Assembly (NCBI GenBank): GCA_900618795.1
Contig: UYJD01000010.1
Coordinates: forward strand, 453,073 to 517,072
DNA from: Cyanodermella asteris
Lineage: Eukaryota; Ascomycota; Lecanoromycetes; Ostropales; Stictidaceae
DNA length: 64,000 nt
Direction: 5' to 3'
The position numbers were made by a program, and so were the translations under genes. The notes below the pieces were generated by a model, which searched no databases, was not told the DNA's origin, and was given only the letters and a program-made list of their open reading frames with translations. Numbering within the stretch: the stretch's first letter is position 1; each line of letters begins with the position of its first letter. This document shows positions 10,362 to 20,483 of the stretch, piece by piece.

Positions 10362-11137
10362 TGGTATGCGATGACTTCGTACGATTTGTATGATTATGAC
10401 AACTATGAATTGAGGTCAGCATTTTGTGTACGGTAGCTGCCTCGCGCCTTCCGCTTTCGACATATTGTAACTCAGGTCACATGAGCTTCATGACGACATG
10501 CTAGTTCGAATACATTGTCCTGTGTATATCTATGGTGGATTTCTCGACTTGCCTAACGTCGCGAGTTGGGTATTATGTATTTGAGACATCGCAAAAATTG
10601 TTGGCGCGTACTACAACCGCCCTGGTTGCGTCCGCCTCCTTTCACAGCATTCGACGTCTAGATCGAACTCGCAGTACTCTCAGTCTCTAACTTTACTGTG
10701 TGGTCCATGACTGGCGTCGAACCTTCGCTTGCATCGCATGCGGTGTAACAATTGAGCCGCTTTCATTCATTGCGAAGCAACGGACCGTTGCCGACTTTCT
10801 CACTCAACAGTAGCGCATCACAGTTTCCGGAGACTTTGCTAGACCATTCGATCGGTCATTTTGGTCATTGTCATATGCGGTTCTTGTTTTGCACGTTTTC
10901 GGCGGTTGCGCCGCCTTGGAAACGATTTTGCAGGTCGGCTGTGAGCCTTTCTGACATCCAAGAAACACCCGCCAGCAGCTCGGGGATGAAGAGATCAGTT
11001 ACGGCCCGCTAGCGATGGACTTTCAGGGCATCCCTCCGACTTCTTTCTCGCTTAGTCCAATATCAATCGATCAATTCAAGACGCTGTATACTCCCTTTAC
11101 CGAGCCATCTCAGGACTTGTTCGCAAAATTCAACGCG
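10362..11137. other. Intergenic
   Basis: No gene supported. Contains the 3' region of the NTF2-like gene and the probable promoter of the NmrA-type gene. The frame of the latter is open back to an ATG at 11015, giving a 41-residue Ser/Pro-rich extension without homologous character. Confidence 0.4.
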
Positions 11138-12063
11138 ATGCCCGCATATCTCGTCACAGGCGCAACCGGCCAGCAAGGCGGCGGAGCCGTCACTCACCTT
11201 CTTGCCGCCGGACATACCGTGCACGCTTTCACGCGAGACTTATCCTCTACAGCCGCTCAATCTCTCGCCGCCCAAGGTGTCAAGCTCTTCCAGGGTGATC
11301 TCAGAGACCCTGTGGCCTTGGAAGCTGCCGCCCAGGACTGTGACGGCGCCTTCCTCTCCATCCCGACTTCATTCGGAACTTTGCGCGAAGAATACAACAA
11401 CGGTCTCAACGCCATCACTGCCTCCAAAACTGCCGGCGTCAAGCACGTCATCTACAGCTCCGTCTGCGGTCTGACGCCACCCGAGGAGCGCGACATTCCT
11501 CGCGACACCCCAAACGGAGCGTACTTTGCCAACAAGACCGATCTTGAGAAAGCTGTCAAGAATGCCGGATTCGAAAAGTGGACGCTCCTTCGCCCGGGCG
11601 GATTCGTAACCAATTTTCTGGTCCCTGGATCAGCTTTCATGTGCCCTGAGCTGCCGACTGAAGGCGTTTTGAAAACGGCCATCGAGCCCGACCTGCTGAT
11701 CCCCTGGGTCGTGCCGAGTGATATCGGCAAATTCGCGGCTGCTGCTTTCAAAGATTCGAAAAAGTTCAACGGAAAAACCGTGGATATTGCAGGCGAAGAC
11801 ATGACCATGCGGAGTATCTGAACGTAATGAGCAAGGTTGCGGGCAAGCAGGGTAAAGTGCATTACTGGAGCAAGGAGGACGTCGAGGCCATGGGCGGAAG
11901 TAATCCCCTAGCCGTCATGCAATTGAACCAGAACAGGTTTCCGCAACGTCCGAATTTGGAGGAAGTGAGAATCTGGAGCGTGCAGATGACCACAGCCGAG
12001 CAATTCTTTCTGGCTAACAAGGAAAGGGTTGAGAGGAGCATCGGAGGCCCAAATATTTCTTAA
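11138..12063 (+). CDS. NmrA-like NAD(P)-binding oxidoreductase/sensor with one frameshift
   Basis: From MPAYLVTGATGQQGGGAV the protein has the glycine-rich Rossmann motif (TGATGxxG) of the NmrA/atypical SDR family, which binds NAD(P) and serves as reductase or redox sensor. It continues with GDLRDP, an Asp/Gly-Ala core, YSSVCGL and the substrate-domain stretch LLRPGGFVTNF. The first frame ends at 11821, but the expected continuation (EYLNVMSKVAGKQGKVHYWS) runs on in the next frame to 12063. One base is missing near 11811, within a run of G (cgg agt where cgG gag is expected); with it the protein would be 308 aa, the normal family length. So this is either a recent pseudogene or a base-calling error. 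Start chosen at 11138, where the Rossmann fold begins. Confidence 0.8.
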
Positions 12064-12419
12064 ATAAACGTTCATAATTACAAAAGAGCTTAAATGTGAT
12101 CAAAATTGAGCAGTGAGTTTTGTGTCACCTCCATTTCGGGACCGGCCCCAGACACCCCAGACAATTAATTGTAGATTGCATAGCGCGAGGAACCCTGCGC
12201 TGAAAGTGTAGCAGAGCGGGACGAAAATACATTCACATTGAAATAGAGAAGCAGTCCAAGCTTTCACGTTCTTTCGACATATAGCAGCAAAGTCATGGCA
12301 ATGGTAGGTCATGTATACATTAATGAAAGCTTTATTTGTCGCCATGAAATTTCAGGTGAGGTTGAGAAAAGCTCAGTCTGTCAAATGTGTCCGCAAGGTG
12401 GTTGAGAAAAAGTCTCTGC

Positions 12420-12605
12420 CGACGTCCTCCTTGGCTGGATCCTTAGCTGGATCCTCAGCTGGGTACTTAGCTGGGTGCTTAGCTGGGTACTTAGCTCAGC
12501 AATTCGATAGGTAATGGCTCGGCACTTAGCTAGGCCCTAAAGCAGGTACTTGACTAGGTATCTGACTGGTTGTTTGGCTATGTATTTGGCCAGGTGTTTA
12601 GCTGG
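12420..12605. repeat. Degenerate 12-bp minisatellite (array 1)
   Basis: About fifteen imperfect 12-bp units, such as cttagctgggta and cttagctggatc. The best-conserved block is 12427-12500; the part from 12537 to 12605 is more diverged. On the minus strand the units read as Ala-Lys-Tyr-Pro / Ala-Lys-His-Pro / Ala-Glu-Asp-Pro, and in 12537-12605 as AKHLAKYIAKQPVRYLVKYL. A related array lies at 26402-26550. Confidence 0.75.
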
Positions 12606-12722
12606 TATGGACAGAGCATCAGCAACAATTTCTTTCATCCCGCCTTCCGAAAGCCCGCCGGAGTCGACGCCGACAAGGTTCAAAAAAACATCCCGCATCT
12701 CGGAGTTCTTTTTAGGAGGCAT
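12537..12722 (-). CDS. Short reading frame ending in the 12-bp repeat; possible gene remnant
   Basis: 61 codons from the ATG at 12722, starting MPPKKNSEMRDVFLNLVG and ending AKHLAKYIAKQPVRYLVKYL plus Leu. The frame stays open upstream through protein-like text (e.g. WKDPFDATICYNLYLICRRY), so it could be the last exon of a longer gene that overlaps the ADE13 promoter. Beyond the stop, the repeat continues in another frame as AKYPAKHPAKYPAEDPAKDP, suggesting a once longer repeat tail. The tail would form a cationic amphipathic helix. No known family recognised. Confidence 0.35.
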   Translation of the reverse strand: MPPKKNSEMRDVFLNLVGVDSGGLSEGGMKEIVADALSIPAKHLAKYIAKQPVRYLVKYLL

Positions 12723-12923
12723 GTACCGTCTGCAAATGAGATAGAGATTATAGCAAATAGTTGCATCGAACGGGTCTTTCCAGAGGACCAAGTCTTGGTT
12801 GATTTCCAACGTTTCTGAAGAAATCCAACCACCACCGTCAGTACTCTCGACCTTGTGCCACTCCCAAAACCAAGCTTTTGAAATCAACGTCGCGAGCCAT
12901 CGAGCTCGTTCCTCATATTCGAT

Positions 12924-14425
12924 ATGCCTTCCAACTTCGACACCTACCAGACGCCACTGGACTCGCGCTACGCTAGTCCAGCAATGGCCGCGCTGTTCAG
13001 TCCCCGCCGCCGCTTCAGCACCTGGCGCGCCCTCTGGCTCTGGCTTGCCGAATCCGAAAAGGAACTCGGCATCGAGGGGATCAGCGACGAGGCCCTCACT
13101 CAGATGCGCTCCCACCTCACCATTACAGACGAAGAATTTGCCGTGGCTGCCGTTGAGGAGAAGCGTCGCCGTCACGATGTCATGGCACACGTTCATACCT
13201 TCGGCGTCTGCGCACCGGCCGCGGCTGGCATTATCCACCTGGGCGCGACATCGTGTTACGTGACAGATAATGCGGATCTCATTTTCTTGCGGGACGGGCT
13301 GGATTTGTTGTTGCCAAAGTTGGCGAGTGCGATTCGCAAGCTTACCGGGTTCGCGGAGAAGCACAAGGCTCTCGCGACGCTGGGTTTCACGCACTTTCAA
13401 GCCGCGCAGCCGGTGACGGTGGGAAAGAGGGCATGCCTGTGGATCCAGGATCTGTTGATGGACTTGAGGAACTTAGAGAGGGCGAGAGAGGATTTGAGGT
13501 TCAGGGGCGTCAAGGGCACGACAGGCACGCAAGCTTCGTTCATGAACTTATTCCACGGCAACCACGAGCAGATTGAAAGACTGGATGAGCTTGTGACCGA
13601 GAAGGCTGGCTTCAAGAGCGCTTTCACAATCTCGTCGCAGACTTACTCGCGGAAGGTCGATCTGGATACGTTGAATGCGATTGCGTCGTTTGGCGCTACT
13701 TGCGAACGCGTAGGTGGAGATTTGAGGCATTTGGCTCATCTCAAGGAGATCGAGGAGCCGTTTGAGAAGGATCAGATTGGAAGCAGTGCGATGGCTTACA
13801 AGCGCAACCCCATGCGAAGCGAGCGATTGTGCAGTCTGGGTCGACACGCTGGTGTCTTGGCGACAGACGCCCGGAACACATATGCCAGCCAGTGGTTCGA
13901 GCGTACATTGGACGACTCAGCTATCAGGAGAATCTCGATTCCGGAAGCATTCCTGACTGCCGATGCTTGCTTGACGCTACTCAACAACATTTTCTCCGGG
14001 ATGGTTGTATACCCAGCCGTTATTGCGGCGAGGCTGGAACAGGAGCTGCCTTTCATGGTCACGTAAGTGCTGGGTATGCAGGTACGGCTTTACTTCGCTA
14101 ACTCTGTCATAGTGAGAACTGCCTCATGGCATCAGTCGAAAAGGGCGCCTCCCGCCAAGAGGGCCACGAGGTCATTCGGCAGCTGTCAGTTGAGGCTGGA
14201 CGCGCAGTCAAGGAGGAAGGCAGACCCAATCCGCTCAAAGCCATGATCGAGCAACACCCCTTCTTCGCTCCGATCAAGGGCGACTTGCCCAAGTTGATGG
14301 ATGCAAGCACGCTCACTGGCCGTGCAGAGCAGCAGGTTGAGAAGTTTGCTCGAGACGAGGTATATCCGGCTTTGAAGAAGTACGACAGCCAGGGACAAGA
14401 CGCCAGCCATGAGTTGCATGTATGA
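12924..14425 (+). CDS. ADE13: Adenylosuccinate lyase
   Basis: Catalyses two steps of purine synthesis: release of fumarate from SAICAR, and from adenylosuccinate to give AMP; a cytosolic homotetramer in the fumarase/aspartase superfamily. Exons 12924-14062 and 14113-14425, with a 50-nt intron (donor gtaagt, branch gctaac, acceptor tag), give 483 aa, close to the 482 of yeast Ade13. Visible marks: N-terminal [14 protein letters not shown], the HVHTFG and [12 protein letters not shown] blocks of the active site, [14 protein letters not shown], and the superfamily signature [11 protein letters not shown] around residue 286, which carries the catalytic serine loop. The ORF is intact. Its promoter overlaps the repeat-tailed minus-strand frame at 12537-12722. 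Identification is near certain. Confidence 0.97.
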
Positions 14426-14602
14426 GTTATGCCAAGATAAACAAAGCAGGCGAACGAAACAAAATTCTTTTATAATTCTAGGTGAAGAAGAGAAGTGTAA
14501 GACCACAAGCCCAGATGCGAACAAGACCTTCGCGACATGGCCGCCACGTGTGTCACACCCAAGAGACCACCACAGCCCTCCTGAACCCGACTGCACGGCG
14601 AC

Positions 14603-16504
14603 TTACATGTTCCTGTGGCTAAGCTTGATCCATAAGGCAGGCTTGTCCCACAGCGAGTACTCCTTCTGCTCGCTCAGCCAATCATAGCTCTCTTGCTCAA
14701 GCTGCATCTCAAAGTGCCAAAACATGCGAACCAAAGTCGAGCGAATCTCAGCATAGGCAAGACTCTTGCCCAAGCATCCTCGAGGCCCGGTCGAGAATGG
14801 CTGCAAGACCTCTCTTTTGTCGTTCTCGAACTCCGCTGGCGCATCCGGTAACCAGCGTTCAGGGATGAACTGTTCTGGCTTGTGAAAGTTGTCCGGGTGG
14901 TGATACGCAGCCCAGTGGTGTACACCGACGGACATCTTGAGAGCGGGTCAGCAACACCGTGACTGGCTGGAAAGCGGAGGAAACACATACCTTTCCACCA
15001 ACAAATTGTCCGAGAATCGTGCTACCCTCGGGTCTGGTTTCGCGGGGTAGAATACCTGGGGTCGACGGGTAGCAGCGAAAGCCCTCAGCAATCACAGCAT
15101 TGAGGTAGGGTAGGCGCTCGGTCGACATGACTGCGCGAAGGTTGATCTCCTCTGCTGTTTTGAAGGCCGAGCGAACCTCCTCCTGCACCTTTCGAAGCTT
15201 GTCGGGATTGCGCAGTAGACGCCAAATCACGCCAGCAAGGTGAGTGGCAGATGTTTCTGAGCCAGCTGTGATCAGGATCCGGCTATTTCTGAGAATTTCA
15301 GGCTGGCTCAATGAGCGTGTCTTATCACGAGTGACCTTCAAATAAGCATCAGTAATCAGTCGTATCTCAGCAAAGCCTCGGTCATGCAAGCTACTCACAT
15401 GGCCGATGAAGTCAAGTCGATCCGTTGACTGCTCAAGACGCTTACCAACCTTCTCTGCTGTAAAGATCATATGCGCTTTGCGCCTAGCAAATAAGGCTGG
15501 GCTCAATTTCAGAGCAATGGCAAGCACGATTCCGATAAGTGGGTGCTTGTTAGCGAACTTGAGTACGCCGAGGAGTCTAATAGACTCAAAGACGTTGCTG
15601 ATATAGGGGACATATTCGCCTTGTTCCAAAGCTCCAAATGGTTCTCCGAGGATCAAATCTCTGTTTTGTGTTAGCGAGGTACTCTCTCTCTCTGATGGCA
15701 AAAGCGAAGAATTAACCCTATGATGTCAAAGGTGAGGAAGATGAATTGGGCTCTGATATCGATGCGCCCTTGCGTTTCGCCGTCAATGCATTCATTCATG
15801 TTTGACATGAACATGTCAAGATACTTCTGAAGCATTGGCTCCTGCGCGTATAACGCTGTATCGTTGAACATGGGAAATATGAATTTCCTAAGCCGTGCAT
15901 GTTCGGGTTGATTTGCGTCTTCGTGAGTCAGCAGCGCTTCGATCGGCAGGCCTGAGGGGACACACTGAGTATGTGAAAGCCGACATTGTTTCTATACATC
16001 CTCGGGTCTTTCGGGAGCTCCATTCGGTCCGGCTTCAGTCCGTAGATGTCTTTATTGGTCAGTCAGGTTGCTTCACCATTCAGCACTCTCACAATTTACC
16101 TTTCCATGCTTGAGGGTCTGTGTATGAGAGGGTGTCTGGCGAGAGGCGGACTACGTGACCATACTTTTCGTGCAGTGCTTGCACCTCGAGGTATTGGACG
16201 CCTCGGAGGCTGGCGATTGAGTCGGGGAAGTCGAATGCCGCACGGTGAGCTGGTCCTGGACGCAGTCAGCAGTGCTATGTCTCTAGTGCAAGATGGTCTG
16301 ACCAGGAAATCGTGACAGAGGATGCCAGTAAAGATTGTATGCGATAGTCCAGAATCGATATGCGAGAAACTGCAATGATCAGAACGGCAGATGGACAGTT
16401 GAGTAACTGAGGCAAGATGAGCTGCTTACTGCCGCGATCAAGCTCACAACTACACGAGTTGAGAGCTGTCCTGGAGAACCATCAAACATCTGCAACGACT
16501 CCAT
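14603..16504 (-). CDS. Cytochrome P450 monooxygenase, seven exons, one frameshift
   Basis: Membrane-anchored heme monooxygenase. Exons (minus): 16430-16504, 16303-16369, 16100-16255, 15717-16049, 15399-15660, 14991-15335, 14603-14934; all introns are 47-63 nt with standard borders. Motifs in order: N-terminal anchor VVVSLIAAFLAYRFW, then YWHPLSRFPGPAHRAAF, HARLRKFIFP, I-helix AGSETSAT, K-helix EGFR, PERW, and heme loop FSTGPRGCLGK with the cysteine ligand. The exons sum to 1570 bases, one too many; the surplus lies at about 15950-15965, next to a run of four C. Without it the protein is 522 aa, normal for the family. The substrate cannot be inferred. It is divergent from the SDR at 16942, a pairing common in fungal oxidative pathways. 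Confidence 0.88.
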
Positions 16505-16941
16505 GACTTGTTGTATGATGGTCTTCGTGAATAATGGCAAAATGATGGATTGTTCGCGAGCGACTGTTGCTGCTGTTGATCTAGGATCGGCCTTCTCGAC
16601 AATGCATCGGATGTGAAATGCATCATCCCGGTCGTCAATCGCATCAAAGGAATATATATTTCTTTTCAGTCCCGACACAAGGCAACAACTGTCCGATTCG
16701 CCGACTCTTTCGTTGCTTCCTCAGCTTCCGTTTGTAATGGACAGAGCTGCCAGAGAGCTCCTCATTCGTGCAGCCGCATGCAGTCCTGACGCGGCATCGC
16801 GCGTAGCGTGACATCGACATCCACGAACTGCGCGGTCGGCCCGAGAAGCTTATACGGCGTTGGATACACGCAAAGCGGCTGCAAACTTGCCAGCTTCCGG
16901 CTCGCTTGCGCGTCAAGCACTACCGTCCATCACTCAGGATC
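16505..16941. promoter_or_regulatory. Shared promoter between divergent P450 and SDR genes
   Basis: 437 bases separate the two start codons, and no other gene fits. Co-regulation of the pair is inferred from this head-to-head arrangement. No specific operator was identified. Confidence 0.5.
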
Positions 16942-17910
16942 ATGGGCGCTACCTGGTCTCAATTCTTCCCTCCAGCGCCGACTCTGACGGAGAAGAACCT
17001 GCCACGACAGGACGGCAAGGTCTTCATCGTCACGGGTGGCGCCTCTGGCATTGGCTTTGAGCTGTGCTCAATCCTCTACCGTGCGGGAGGTAAAGTCTAT
17101 TTGGCAGGACGATCTGAGGAAAAGGCCAGGGATGCGATTGCGAAGATCAAGGCACAGGTGGCAGCTTCTACTGGGGACGTGATTTTCCTTCAGCTGTCGC
17201 TAGACGATTTTGCTACCATCAAACCTGCTGTGGAGAAGTTCCAACGGGCAGAATCGCGTCTGGACGTCCTTTTCAACAATGCTGGCGTCTCAAGCCCACC
17301 ACAAGGCTCGACTGGGGCTCAAGGCCACGAGCTCCAGATGGCAACGAACTGTCTAGGGCCCTACCTGCTCACCCAGCTATTCGTCCCGATTCTCGTCAGC
17401 ACAGCCAGGCTTTCAGATGCGGATACAACACGTGTCATATGGACCTCATCGGTCGTTATAGAAATGAGCACGCATGGCGGTTTCGACATCGAGCATCTCA
17501 GCAAGACGCCATCAAATCCGCAGCTTAACTACACAAACTCGAAGGTGGGCAACTGGTTCCTTGCAGATGCATTAGCGAAGCAAGTCAGCGGCGAGCGTAT
17601 AGTGAGCGTCACGCAAAATCCAGGCAACATCAAAACGGCGCTAACGCGTCACTTTCCGCGCCTCGTGCCCATTTTGGTGTCGCCCTTGCTGTATCAGGCC
17701 AAGTACGGAGCGTACACGGCGCTTTGGGCTGCGTTTTCCCCAGATCTGACTGTTGAGGATGGTGGCAAGTATGTTGTACCGTGGGGTAGACTCCACCCAG
17801 CTCCTCGTGAGGACATTATGATGGCCATGAAGACGAAGGAAGAGGGCGGGACCGGGATCGCAGCTATCTATGTAGATTGGTGCTCCAGGCAGATAGCAGA
17901 ATTTCGATAG
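16942..17910 (+). CDS. Short-chain dehydrogenase/reductase (retinol dehydrogenase/WWOX-like)
   Basis: 322 aa, no intron. A classical SDR of the type that reduces or oxidises carbonyls with NAD(P)(H). Cofactor motif TGGASGIG at about residue 34-41, the structural NNAG at about 115, catalytic Ser in WTSSVV (about 170) and the Tyr-x3-Lys pair in YTNSK (about 196). The downstream QNPGNIKTALTRH is the usual post-catalytic loop. ATG at 16942 (ggatcATGGgc) chosen; the in-frame extension upstream is short and lacks an ATG. No signal peptide. Its divergent neighbour is a P450, so both may act on the same substrate. Confidence 0.9.
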   Translation: MGATWSQFFPPAPTLTEKNLPRQDGKVFIVTGGASGIGFELCSILYRAGGKVYLAGRSEEKARDAIAKIKAQVAASTGDVIFLQLSLDDFATIKPAVEKFQRAESRLDVLFNNAGVSSPPQGSTGAQGHELQMATNCLGPYLLTQLFVPILVSTARLSDADTTRVIWTSSVVIEMSTHGGFDIEHLSKTPSNPQLNYTNSKVGNWFLADALAKQVSGERIVSVTQNPGNIKTALTRHFPRLVPILVSPLLYQAKYGAYTALWAAFSPDLTVEDGGKYVVPWGRLHPAPREDIMMAMKTKEEGGTGIAAIYVDWCSRQIAEFR

Positions 17911-18456
17911 GTACAGTATAGCTGTACATATGCAGATTTCGATGACGCGGTGCTCGTGATTCAGCCAGTACTTCAAGCTGCCACGTCGCGTTTCACAACG
18001 GCCATTGGCAAAGGCCGTAAGGCACATTCGTATAGCAAAAAGATCACAAAGCCAGTCGCGTTGATCAGGTTTCGTACTGACCGGCGCACGGCAAAACTGA
18101 TTTCCCGGGTAGGCGTCGGAGGATCGGATGGTCACTGAATGGACGCTTCCCAGCCAAAGACAGGGCCTAGAGCTCATCGATCGAGCATCGAGGCTTGAGA
18201 TCGCAGGTGTGTATAGGCATCATATACTTGCATCCTTCAAGCGACAAAGGCCACGGTACAGAGTGAGTCCTGAGTTGAACGGCCTCGTGGCGCATCATGG
18301 CGGACGGTCCGCCACGTTCGGAAGCACCATGATGCAAGTCTCCAGTCTGCAAGAACTACATAGTCAAGCAGGCGTCTCGTTTGTCCTTCATTGCGTTTGT
18401 ACTTGCAATCCACATCGTATCGAATCATCAAGAATACAATCAAATCTATTTGCACA
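17911..18456. other. Intergenic between two SDR genes
   Basis: No gene supported; serves as 3' region of one SDR and promoter of the next. Confidence 0.5.
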
Positions 18457-19476
18457 ATGGTCTCCGTCCAGGAGATACGAGCATCCAACTTACGGATCAA
18501 GTCAGTCCTGCCACCGGGTCTAGTCGCCGTATTCGTTGGCTCCACAAGTGGCATTGGCGAGACGACGCTTCGAGAATTTGCACGATACACTTCAGCACCC
18601 AGAGTCTACTTTGTAGGACGCAACAAAGAGGCCGGCGCACGGATACTCAGCGAATGCAAGAAGATCAACCCCGACGGCTCCTTCACCTTCATCCCATCCG
18701 ACGTCTCCCTGATCCGAAATGTGGACACCATCTGCAAGGACCTCAAAGCCAAAGAGAAGTACATCAACCTCCTATGGCTCAGTCAAGGAGCCCTGATCCA
18801 GGGCATCAAGACCGATGAGGGGCTGAATCAATCATTCTCAACCATGCTTCTGTCCCGCTTCAGATTCATGGTCAACCTTCTCCCGATGCTCCAGGCCGCT
18901 CCTGGGCTTAAACGTGTTGTGAGCTGTCTTGCGGGAGGAAAGGAGGGTCCCCTAATGCTGAACGACTTCCAAGGATGGAACGTGCCGGCAAGCAATGTCC
19001 ACTCTGCCCGCGGGCACGTAGCTTCGGCCATGACACTGGGCATTGAAAGCCTGTCGAAGCAAGCCCCACAGGTATCTTTCGTACATGGCTTTCCTGGTCT
19101 CGTCAAATCCAATATCGGTCGCGGAACCGGAGCTGCCATGTTCTCCCTCCGACTGGTGTTGGGGATCATGTATCGCTTTGCTGCAATTGATACGACGGAC
19201 AGCGGCGAGCGTCACCTGTTTCTTCTCACCAGCGCCAGATATCCTGCTGGTTCGTCACCAGAAGGTGACGACGGAGTTCCGACAGAGAGCACTTCAGTGG
19301 AAGGGACCGATGGGACGAAAGGCAGTGGATCGTATGCTGTCGATGAGAATTTGGAACATAGCGGCCCATCAACCACCGAGCTATTACAGTGGCTCAGGAG
19401 AGAGGGTGGGACGGAATACGTCTGGCGAGAAACGAACGCCGAATTTGAGCGGATTACTGGAGTGACGGCGATCTGA
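18457..19476 (+). CDS. SDR-like Rossmann protein lacking the Tyr-x3-Lys pair
   Basis: 339 aa, single exon from the ATG at 18457. The N-terminus has a Rossmann glycine motif (VGSTSGIGETTLREFARY) and a following NADP-type basic residue (VGRNKEAG). Ser is present at the catalytic position (VVSCLAGGKEG), but where Tyr-x3-Lys should stand the sequence reads HSARGHVAS, and the usual NNAG is replaced by LLWLSQGA. This pattern recurs in a fungal group of divergent SDRs often found beside biosynthetic genes. The role could be reductase with a different proton donor, or a non-catalytic helper. It is co-oriented with the SDR upstream, 546 bases away, and forms part of the P450/SDR group. Confidence 0.8.
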   Translation: MVSVQEIRASNLRIKSVLPPGLVAVFVGSTSGIGETTLREFARYTSAPRVYFVGRNKEAGARILSECKKINPDGSFTFIPSDVSLIRNVDTICKDLKAKEKYINLLWLSQGALIQGIKTDEGLNQSFSTMLLSRFRFMVNLLPMLQAAPGLKRVVSCLAGGKEGPLMLNDFQGWNVPASNVHSARGHVASAMTLGIESLSKQAPQVSFVHGFPGLVKSNIGRGTGAAMFSLRLVLGIMYRFAAIDTTDSGERHLFLLTSARYPAGSSPEGDDGVPTESTSVEGTDGTKGSGSYAVDENLEHSGPSTTELLQWLRREGGTEYVWRETNAEFERITGVTAI

Positions 19477-19601
19477 GGAGTTCAACTATATTTGACCCCT
19501 CATTGGACTCCGCGAGAGGGCCAAAGCCGACCCTTTGGAGAGACTACCAGGATCTCAAGGACAAGAGATGGTTCAAAGCAGTCAGGTATGGCTTCAAGTA
19601 A

Positions 19602-20483
19602 TCATATTTCGATAACGACCGCCTCACGCAGTTCTGAGTTTCGGTGGTCCATCATCGCAGCGTTAATCAATCGAGTCTGCTTTGAACTTGCAGACGTAAC
19701 AGATCCCAAGAACATGCTAGCCAGTGTTCCCCAGCCTGCCTTGTTGAGCAAGGCCTGCTCATAACCAATTTGCACTCTGTCGTACGTCAACAATTCTTGC
19801 CCTGCGCTCTCATGTATAATATGCCCGCAGACTGCCAGTTGCGGTCTTGTTCTGTACAGCTCTTGCAAGAGAGACTTGCAGCCCACGTGGCCGCCGTAGG
19901 AGTTGCGGTCCAAATGACAGAGGGGCGGGCCATGGGTCACCACGACATCAGCGTCTGTCGGTATCTTGTTTGCCCAGTAGTCGTCAGCCGGTGAGTACTG
20001 GAATGCGAAGCTCCCGAACTTGGGCGTATATGGGTTGCCGTACACCTTTAGCGACCTTCCATTGGAAAATGTGAGGACAGTGGCCTCATCGCACAAATAG
20101 GTCAGACCACTCCAGTCCAGGTCGGCTCTTGACTTCTCTGCGGCGTTCTTACTACTAGCGAGGCGATCGTCGAGCACAAGATCGTGGTTGCCTGCAATGA
20201 CCACTTTGTGCTCGTGAGGCTGGCTTTTGAGCCAGTCAAATTGCGCTTGGATCTGCTCAAAAGTCCCCCTGCCAGACAAGTCGCCAGCATGAAGTAGCAA
20301 GTCTCCGTCTGGCAGCGCCGTCGTACTGCTGTGGGTGTCAGAAATGCAGACGACTCTGAGAATGCGGTTGTCGGCTGATGCTGTGCGTGTCTGCCTCGGG
20401 CTTGTGGATCGACTCTGGATCTTGCTCGCGAGCTCAAGGATATACCGCTGGTTGCTGGTTCTTTTCGGATGATACTGTCCCAT
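19602..20483 (-). CDS. Calcineurin-like metallophosphoesterase (MPPED-like)
   Basis: 293 aa, single exon, complete. A dinuclear-metal phosphoesterase of the small soluble MPPED/YfcE-like type. The metal-binding motifs appear in order: SDTH (about residue 49), GDLS (about 69), GNHD (about 98), THGPP (about 185) and the final CGHIIHESAG (about 218). The family usually has GHxH in the last motif; here there is one extra isoleucine (Gly-His-Ile-Ile-His), so a metal ligand may be moved. The N-terminus is basic, without a clear signal peptide. It ends 125 bases from the 3' end of the SDR-like gene, tail to tail. The physiological substrate cannot be stated. Confidence 0.88.
   Translation of the reverse strand: MGQYHPKRTSNQRYILELASKIQSRSTSPRQTRTASADNRILRVVCISDTHSSTTALPDGDLLLHAGDLSGRGTFEQIQAQFDWLKSQPHEHKVVIAGNHDLVLDDRLASSKNAAEKSRADLDWSGLTYLCDEATVLTFSNGRSLKVYGNPYTPKFGSFAFQYSPADDYWANKIPTDADVVVTHGPPLCHLDRNSYGGHVGCKSLLQELYRTRPQLAVCGHIIHESAGQELLTYDRVQIGYEQALLNKAGWGTLASMFLGSVTSASSKQTRLINAAMMDHRNSELREAVVIEI

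Noticed and set aside
12420-12605. CRISPR array
   Set aside because: Contiguous degenerate 12-bp units without spacers, in a eukaryote; a minisatellite.
12951-13400. Long minus-strand frame inside ADE13
   Set aside because: It lies antisense to the conserved lyase and reads as low-complexity shadow text; only the part below 12950 is considered.
14603-20483. Full secondary-metabolite cluster
   Set aside because: No backbone enzyme, transporter or pathway regulator adjoins the P450 and SDR genes.
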